NCBI RefSeq assembly: GCF_017312405.1
Contig: NZ_BLTG01000009.1
Coordinates: 358-64,357, forward strand
From: Mycobacterium sp. PO1
GTDB lineage: Bacteria > Actinomycetota > Actinomycetes > Mycobacteriales > Mycobacteriaceae
DNA: 64,000 nt
Direction: 5' to 3'
The notes beneath the pieces are model-generated. The model was not told the DNA's origin. It was given only the letters and a program-made list of their open reading frames with translations, and made no database searches. The position numbers and the translations under genes are program-made. Of the stretch, positions 57,168 to 64,000 are shown one piece after another. Position 1 is the first letter of the stretch. The number at the start of each line of letters is the position of its first letter.

Positions 57168-58352
57168 GTGACGTCCATTGAACAGCGCGACGTGCAATCG
57201 GTGCTATCGGGCATCGACGATCTCCTGCCGCGGATCGCCAAGCGCTCCGCGGCCGCCGAAGAGTTGCGGCGTCTGCCCGACGAGACGGTCGCCGAACTCG
57301 ACGAAGTCGGGTTCTTCAAGCTGCTCCAACCTGAGCAGTGGGGCGGACTGCAGTGCGATCCGACGCAGTTCTTCGAAGCGGTGCGGCGCATCGCCAGCGC
57401 GTGCGGCTCCACCGGATGGGTCTCGTCGATCCTCGGTGTGCACAACTGGCACCTGGCGCTGTTCGATCAGCAGGCTCAGGACGACGTCTGGGGCGACGAT
57501 CCGACGGTGCGCGTGTCGTCGTCGTACGCGCCGATGGGTGCGGGCACCGTGGTCGACGGTGGCTACCTGGTCAGCGGCGCCTGGCAGTGGTCGTCGGGCT
57601 GCGACCACGCCACCTGGGCGTTCCTCGGCGGTCCGGTGATCAAGGACGGCAAGCCGGTCGACTTCGGCAGCTTCCTGATCCCGCGCAGCGACTACCGCAT
57701 CGACGATGTCTGGAACGTGGTGGGTCTCAAGGCAACCGGAAGCAACACCGTGGTGGTCAAGGACGTGTTCGTCCCGCGTCACCGGTTCCTGTCCTACCGG
57801 GCGATGAACGACGGGACCGCCGGCGGATACGCGAACAACACCGCACCGGTCTACAAGATGCCTTGGGGCACCATGCATCCCACCACCATCAGCACCCCCA
57901 TCATGGGGATGGCGTACGGCGCCTACGAGGCGCATGTCGAGCATCAGGGCAAGCGGGTGCGTGCCGCGTTCGCCGGTGAGAAGTCCAAGGACGATCCGTT
58001 CGCCAAGATCCGTATCGCCGAGGCCGCCAGCGACATCGACGCCGGCTGGCGTCAGCTGATGGGCAATGTCGCCGACGAGTACAAGCTGCTGCAGGCCGGT
58101 GAGGAGATCCCGTTCTCGCTGCGGGCCAGCGCACGCCGCGATCAGGTCCGCGCGACCGCGCGGGCGATCGCGTCGATCGATCTGCTGTTCGAGGCGTCCG
58201 GTGCGACGGCACTGCAGCTCGACCAGCCGGTGCAGCGGTTCTGGCGGGACGCACACGCCGGCCGGGTGCACGCCGCGAACGAGCCCGAGCGTGCCTACCT
58301 GATCTTCGGCAACGAGGCGTTCGGCCTGCCGCCCCAGGACACGATGGTCTAG
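57168..58352 (+). CDS. hsaA: flavin-dependent 3-HSA hydroxylase, oxygenase component
   Basis: Hydroxylates 3-HSA to the catechol 3,4-DHSA in cholesterol ring degradation, using reduced flavin from HsaB. The 394-residue protein has the acyl-CoA-dehydrogenase-like fold (WGGLQCDPTQFFEAVRRIA, STGWVSSILGVHNWHLALF, GLKATGSNTVVV). GTG 57168 follows GGGAGG at 7 nt and gives VTSIEQRDVQS, the family start. The stop directly abuts the hsaD ATG. Confidence 0.96.
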   Translation: MTSIEQRDVQSVLSGIDDLLPRIAKRSAAAEELRRLPDETVAELDEVGFFKLLQPEQWGGLQCDPTQFFEAVRRIASACGSTGWVSSILGVHNWHLALFDQQAQDDVWGDDPTVRVSSSYAPMGAGTVVDGGYLVSGAWQWSSGCDHATWAFLGGPVIKDGKPVDFGSFLIPRSDYRIDDVWNVVGLKATGSNTVVVKDVFVPRHRFLSYRAMNDGTAGGYANNTAPVYKMPWGTMHPTTISTPIMGMAYGAYEAHVEHQGKRVRAAFAGEKSKDDPFAKIRIAEAASDIDAGWRQLMGNVADEYKLLQAGEEIPFSLRASARRDQVRATARAIASIDLLFEASGATALQLDQPVQRFWRDAHAGRVHAANEPERAYLIFGNEAFGLPPQDTMV

Positions 58353-60154
<1,802 letters not shown>

Positions 60155-60185
60155 TGACGGGCGCTGACACGGGGAGCCATCGGTA

Positions 60186-60752
60186 GTGGGTAGCCCACCG
60201 ATCGACCCCCGCACTTTCCGCAGTGTGCTGGGCCAGTTCTGCACCGGTATCACCGTCATCACGACGGTGCACGACGACGTTCCGGTGGGGTTCGCCTGCC
60301 AGTCGTTCGCCGCGCTGTCTCTCGACCCGCCGCTGGTGCTGTTCTGCCCGACCAAGATGTCACGGTCGTGGGCGGCCATCGAGGCGAGTGGCTCGTTCTG
60401 CGTGAACATCCTGCACGAGAACCAGAAGGACGTTTCGGGCCGGTTCGGCTCCCGGGAGCCGGACAAGTTCGCCGGCATCGACTGGACCCCGTCCAAGCTC
60501 GGCTCGCCGATCATCGACGGGTCGCTGGCGCACATCGACTGCACCGTGGCGTCGGTGCACGACGGTGGCGACCACTTCGTGGTGTTCGGTGCGGTGCACT
60601 CGCTGTCTGATGTCCCGCGCAAGAAGCCGCGGCCGCTGCTGTTTTACCAAGGTCAGTACACCGGCATCGAACCGGACAAGAACTCGCCGGCCGACTGGCG
60701 CAACGACCTCGAGGCTTTCCTGACCGCGACGACGGACGACACCTGGCTCTGA
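60186..60752 (+). CDS. hsaB: flavin reductase component HsaB
   Basis: Short-chain flavin reductase that supplies FMNH2 to HsaA. The 188-residue protein has FRSVLGQFCTGITVITT, VGFACQSFAALSLDPPLVLFC and DHFVVFGAV, the flavin_reduct fold. GTG 60186 is followed by IDPRTFRSVLGQF as in M. tuberculosis HsaB. It is the last gene of the hsaADCB order; the nat gene that follows in M. tuberculosis is absent here. Confidence 0.95.
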   Translation: MGSPPIDPRTFRSVLGQFCTGITVITTVHDDVPVGFACQSFAALSLDPPLVLFCPTKMSRSWAAIEASGSFCVNILHENQKDVSGRFGSREPDKFAGIDWTPSKLGSPIIDGSLAHIDCTVASVHDGGDHFVVFGAVHSLSDVPRKKPRPLLFYQGQYTGIEPDKNSPADWRNDLEAFLTATTDDTWL

Positions 60753-60772
60753 GCAGGGAGTTACACGAGTGT

Positions 60773-60791
60773 GATTCATCCACACTGTGCA
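60773..60791. terminator. weak hairpin between hsaB and the GntR gene
   Basis: AGTGTG pairs with CACACT around a 7-nt loop shortly after hsaB, in the 72-bp convergent gap. Short stem and no U-tract, so a low-confidence terminator. Confidence 0.3.
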
Positions 60792-60824
60792 CAACTGCTG
60801 TGGATAAGTGCCGTCCCGTCGCCG

Positions 60825-61541
60825 TCAGGCCTGTAGCGCGATCAGCATTTCCCGGACGTGCGCAATGTGCAGAGCGGCGGCGGTGCGAGCGCCCTGCACG
60901 TCGCCCGAGATGATCGTGTCGAAGATCGTCTGGTGCTCGGCGATGGAGAGATCCAGCCGGCCCGCCGGGGTGAACCCGACGGACCGGGCTTCGCGCAGGT
61001 GCTGGTGCAGCTCGCCCAGCAGGTCGACGAGCAGTGGGCTGCCGCTCGCTTGGGCGATCGCCAGGTGGAATGCGATGTCGAGGTTCGCGAGCGTGTCGAG
61101 GTCGCGCTCGCCGGCCCCGACGGCGGCGACGAAGGCGTCATGCGCAACCCGCATCGCCGTGCGGTGCTCCTCGTCGGCGCGCCGCGCGGCTTCGCCGGCG
61201 GCGAGTTCATCCAGCGCGCCCCGTACGAGCATCATGTCCATCACCTCGGCGCGATGTTCGCCGAGCCACTTCATGACGTCGATGGTCGGCCGCCGCACCG
61301 TCGCCTTGACGAAGTAGCCGTGGCCATGTCGGACTTCGACCAGTCCGACCGCCTCCAGGGACCGCATCCCTTCCCGCACGCTGACCCGGCTCACGCCGAG
61401 CATCTCAGTGAGTTCGCGTTCGGACGGCAGCTTGGCGCCCACCGGATAGATACCCTTCTTGATCGCCTCTCCCAGTTGGTCGCGGACCTGGTCGGCGCGC
61501 GAGCGCGACGGCAACCGGGTGAAATGGCTGGAACTCGTCAC
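60825..61541 (-). CDS. GntR/FadR-family transcriptional regulator
   Basis: A 238-residue FadR-subfamily regulator. The winged helix reads KLPSERELTEMLGVSRVSVREGMRSLEAVGLVEVRHGHGYFV, and the C-terminal FCD domain has the metal-ligand pattern LDIAFHLAIAQAS, LHQHL and EHQTIFDTI. It overlaps the DpaA-like gene (ATGA) and is the last gene of that operon, so it probably controls it in response to a carboxylate-type ligand. Confidence 0.9.
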   Translation of the reverse strand: MTSSSHFTRLPSRSRADQVRDQLGEAIKKGIYPVGAKLPSERELTEMLGVSRVSVREGMRSLEAVGLVEVRHGHGYFVKATVRRPTIDVMKWLGEHRAEVMDMMLVRGALDELAAGEAARRADEEHRTAMRVAHDAFVAAVGAGERDLDTLANLDIAFHLAIAQASGSPLLVDLLGELHQHLREARSVGFTPAGRLDLSIAEHQTIFDTIISGDVQGARTAAALHIAHVREMLIALQA

Positions 61542-62431
61542 ATACTCACCGCCCGCCGGCGCTGTTCAATCCTGTTCCGCACGCCCTGCCACTGACTGCT
61601 GCCGACCGTCACCGGCGCACGGCGCCCCATTCCCCTCGCCCACACTGCGCGATGGCCTAGCTCGGTCGCGGCGCTCAGATCCACACTCCCCGGAGGCGCT
61701 GAAATGTCCACCACCAATGAGCCCGGACGCAGACCGGTGAGAACGCTGCTGTCCACGATCGGTGCCGGCACGGCCGAGAACAACATCGACGCGCCGGTAA
61801 CGGCGGAGGGCAGCTCGGCGAGCGGCACCGATTGGAGGTGGGCCGCGTAGGCGGCGGCGCGCTGCACCGGATTGCGCGCGGCTACCGTCACTGAAGCGCC
61901 GAGTGCACGCAGTGTGGTCGCCAACCGAGCGCCGATGTTGCCATAGCCGACCACCACCGCGGCTGCGTCGTTGAGGGTGAACCGGGTGTTCTCGATCGCC
62001 ACTCGCAGTACCCCCTCGACGATCGCGGGGGCCCGCAACAACATCAGTTCCTGGTCGTGCTCGTATTCGTCCAGTCGTGCCCCGACTTGGGCGGCCGCTG
62101 CAGCGAGTGCGGGATCGGCCTTACCGAGGATTATATGTGCCGGCGACACCATCAGCTTCAGGAGCGCGGCGGTGATCACGATGGGGGGAGCGTGGCCCGG
62201 CGCGAAGAGAGACCCGTCGGCTGCGATGCCCGGGATCGGCAGTAGCAGCACATCAGCACCATCGACTGCCTCTTCCAGTCCGGCCACGCTGTGCACACCG
62301 TCGATCGGCGTGTCCGCGCCGACGAATCCGTATGCCCGAACGGATGCGCCCGTCTGCGCGGCCAGCCTGGCGATCTCTTGCTCGCGCTCGTCACCACCGA
62401 CGACTGCGATGGTGAGATCTGACCAGTTCAT
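61538..62431 (-). CDS. dipicolinate synthase subunit A-like NAD(P)-binding protein
   Basis: A 297-residue protein with the layout of DpaA/SpoVFA: an N-terminal flavodoxin-like domain (VVGGDEREQEIARLA) and a C-terminal dehydrogenase-type NAD domain (VVVGYGNIGARLATTLRALGASVTVAARNP), plus FSAVPAPIVDSSVL and VDISAPPGSVDL. Mycobacteria do not sporulate, and no DpaB partner is next to it, so true dipicolinate synthesis is doubtful. Oxidation of a heterocyclic amino acid is one guess. ATG 62431 overlaps the upstream stop (ATGA). Confidence 0.75.
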   Translation of the reverse strand: MNWSDLTIAVVGGDEREQEIARLAAQTGASVRAYGFVGADTPIDGVHSVAGLEEAVDGADVLLLPIPGIAADGSLFAPGHAPPIVITAALLKLMVSPAHIILGKADPALAAAAAQVGARLDEYEHDQELMLLRAPAIVEGVLRVAIENTRFTLNDAAAVVVGYGNIGARLATTLRALGASVTVAARNPVQRAAAYAAHLQSVPLAELPSAVTGASMLFSAVPAPIVDSSVLTGLRPGSLVVDISAPPGSVDLSAATELGHRAVWARGMGRRAPVTVGSSQWQGVRNRIEQRRRAVSM

Positions 62432-63528
62432 AAGGCTCCACTTCTCACGAGACCCCGAAGCTCCTCCACGCTGTCCGTCTCCAGACCGATGTCGTGGAGC
62501 CGCAGCCCCGTACGCGTCGGCTCCCCACGCAAGGCGCAATCCGCCAACGTCAGCAGTGCTCGCGCGACCGGCACGTCGACACCTGCGACAGCGGCCAATT
62601 CGATCAGCGGCACTACGGCGAATCCGAAGTCCTCTCGGTAGTAGCGATGTCGGAGGGAAGCCGGTGCCGTGATCGAAGCGTTGGCCCGCCCGGTCGACAC
62701 CGCCACCCTCAACTGCTCGTCGGTGGTGCCGTCGGCAGGCAGCGCATCGACTGTTCCGATAGCGAGCATCTCCATCATGAGTGGATCGAGTGTATGGCCG
62801 TAAGCGCTTGCCACATTGAGCCTTTCATTGTCGAGATCAGCCATTACGGCCGCAACCGCAGGGGTGGTGGCGTCGGCGTAGTAGGCGAACTCACCTCCTG
62901 TGGCCTCCACCCAGGCAGCCGCGAGGACTGCCGCCGGTGGATGCAGGACCATGTTGACGTTGGAAAGGCCTGTCGCGAACACATCGGATTGTGGCTTGCA
63001 CGCAGGCCACAAGCCGGTCGCAAAGGCCAGCGCCGCATCGTCGACACCGATCACCGCGGCGCGGACGCGCCGTGCCGTCCCGGTGATTCGTACGGTGGCG
63101 CCGGCACCTGTTCGCGCCACGTAGGTCATAGTCGACAGCTCGACGATCGATGGCCGTTCGACCCCGAGGCGGGCGAAACGTGAGGCGAAATGCGCCGCTC
63201 CCAAGGTGTGACCGGGGTTCAACACCAACGGAGTGCGTGACTTGAGTGTCGCCAGTTCGTCGGCCAGTGCGCGGTGACCCAGAGCGGGCAGACACACCAC
63301 CGCGACGTCGGCTCCGTCGAGCACTTCTCCCAAGGAGGTGGTCATGACCGGCAGCTCCGTGAAGCCGTCGCCCAATACGCCGCTGGCGTCCACTCCACCG
63401 GCCTGCCGGTAGGCGGCCAGCGTGGATTCACGGCGGTTCCACACCCGCACGGCGTGCCCACCCCCGGTGAGTTCGACTGCGGCGGAGAGGCCTCCTGCAC
63501 CAGCGCCGAGAACCGCGACCGTCGTCAC
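62428..63528 (-). CDS. NAD/NADP octopine/nopaline dehydrogenase-family protein
   Basis: A 366-residue opine-dehydrogenase-like enzyme. The N-terminal NAD fold reads VTTVAVLGAGAGGLSAAVELTGGGHAVRVWNR; the C-terminal helical domain has NVNMVLHPPAAVLAA and SAYGHTLDPLMMEML, the conserved substrate-side region with His/Asp. It would reduce or oxidise a secondary-amine dicarboxylate. GTG 63528 overlaps the upstream stop and its own stop overlaps the DpaA-like start, so this is a tightly coupled operon. Confidence 0.8.
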   Translation of the reverse strand: MTTVAVLGAGAGGLSAAVELTGGGHAVRVWNRRESTLAAYRQAGGVDASGVLGDGFTELPVMTTSLGEVLDGADVAVVCLPALGHRALADELATLKSRTPLVLNPGHTLGAAHFASRFARLGVERPSIVELSTMTYVARTGAGATVRITGTARRVRAAVIGVDDAALAFATGLWPACKPQSDVFATGLSNVNMVLHPPAAVLAAAWVEATGGEFAYYADATTPAVAAVMADLDNERLNVASAYGHTLDPLMMEMLAIGTVDALPADGTTDEQLRVAVSTGRANASITAPASLRHRYYREDFGFAVVPLIELAAVAGVDVPVARALLTLADCALRGEPTRTGLRLHDIGLETDSVEELRGLVRSGAL

Positions 63529-64000
63529 ACCGGAACCGATTCGTCGGAGTACTTGTCGAGCTTGTCCTGGTCGACCTCGATCCCCAGTCCGGGACCGTCG
63601 GGGCAGAGCAGGATTCCGTCGCGGAAGGTGAACGGCTCGGTGATCAGGTCGTCGAGATAGTAGACACCTGCGATCCGGGGGCCCTGCGCGCCCTGCACGG
63701 TGGTAACCGGGCACACGCTCGGCAGGATGGCCGCCTCTGCGGCTACCCCGAGGTGCAGGTTGGCGGCCGTACCGATGCCGAACTCGATCGAGCCGCCGAC
63801 ATCGTGGTAGAGACCCATCGCCGCGGCGAACTCGGCTTGCTGGCGGGCGCGCCACAGGCCACCCGGCTTGGTCACGTAGCAACTGAAGCACTCTGCCGCC
63901 CCCCGCTGATGCAGTTCGAGGATATCGTGCACGGTCCACGCGGACTCGTCGGCCATGACGGGAACGCCGATCCGCCGGGCGACCTCAGCCAGACCATGTG
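63525..64000 (-). CDS. enolase-superfamily enzyme (mandelate racemase/muconate lactonizing type), 5' partial
   Basis: C-terminal part, about 158 codons, of an enolase-superfamily protein whose start lies beyond the right edge. It covers the last barrel strands: VPVMADESAW (metal-ligand Glu region), the strand around CYVTKPGGLWRA with a lysine, and GGSIEFGIGTAANLH, followed by the C-terminal capping segment. The exact subgroup cannot be told from this piece. It overlaps the opine-dehydrogenase-like gene by 4 bp and is upstream of it in the operon. Confidence 0.8.
   Translation of the reverse strand, partial: HGLAEVARRIGVPVMADESAWTVHDILELHQRGAAECFSCYVTKPGGLWRARQQAEFAAAMGLYHDVGGSIEFGIGTAANLHLGVAAEAAILPSVCPVTTVQGAQGPRIAGVYYLDDLITEPFTFRDGILLCPDGPGLGIEVDQDKLDKYSDESVPV

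Noticed and set aside
60799..60807. Minus-strand TTATCCACA, an exact DnaA-box-like nonamer after hsaB
   Set aside because: A single copy in a short convergent gap, with no dnaA/dnaN/rpmH genes, no AT-rich region and no cluster of boxes; not an origin.
61538..62431. True dipicolinate synthesis in this organism
   Set aside because: No DpaB partner next to the gene and mycobacteria do not form spores in the accepted sense; only family resemblance is claimed.

Overview
The window is high-GC mycobacterial chromosome, most like a rapid grower (Mycolicibacterium type). Gene order follows, in reverse, the M. tuberculosis stretch Rv3603c to Rv3567c: panC-panD-coaX, lysS, lsr2, clpC1, lpqF, mhuD, mutY, canB, disA, radA, lpqE, carD, ispF, cysS, TrmH-type methyltransferase, arsB2, LacI-type regulator, kstR, fadE34, kshB and hsaADCB. 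Many genes start with GTG and look leaderless: a TANNNT -10 hexamer lies 6-8 nt before the start codon. Family and gene names come from recalled family knowledge and visible motifs; no database search was run.

Layout. 1-9.3 kb: pantothenate/CoA genes, a PLP aldolase-like gene, lysS, lsr2 and clpC1, closed by a strong hairpin. 9.3-12.2 kb: a cbiMNQO cobalt importer behind a cobalamin riboswitch. 12.2-19.3 kb: lpqF, mhuD, an alpha/beta hydrolase, a GlxA-type regulator, a secreted acidic PQQ-like propeller protein and a TetR regulator with a 23-bp palindrome between the last two. 19.3-31.8 kb: repair and stringency genes (mutY, canB, disA, radA, carD), ispF (without the ispD usually next to it), cysS and transport/hydrolase genes.

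31.8-49.7 kb is a zinc-starvation island. It holds a cysteine-free ribosomal protein L31 overlapping a WhiB-family gene, a CobW-like protein that has lost its P-loop, a permease plus TIGR03943-type membrane protein, an AztABCD-type zinc importer whose permease is fused in frame to a lipoprotein-like propeller, a ZnuABC importer, and a second CobW GTPase with a 3' frameshift. Four related 15-bp palindromic sites resembling Zur boxes sit in the promoters of these units. An ArsR/MFS pair, pxpA, a rhodanese, an SDR and a DUF421 gene are interspersed.

49.7-60.8 kb: LacI regulator, methyltransferase, otsB, then the cholesterol catabolism block (kstR, fadE34, kshB, hsaA-D-C-B) with three KstR-type operators. 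60.8-64 kb: a minus-strand operon of an enolase-superfamily enzyme (cut by the window end), an opine-dehydrogenase-like protein, a dipicolinate-synthase-A-like protein and a GntR regulator; I recognise the families but not the pathway.
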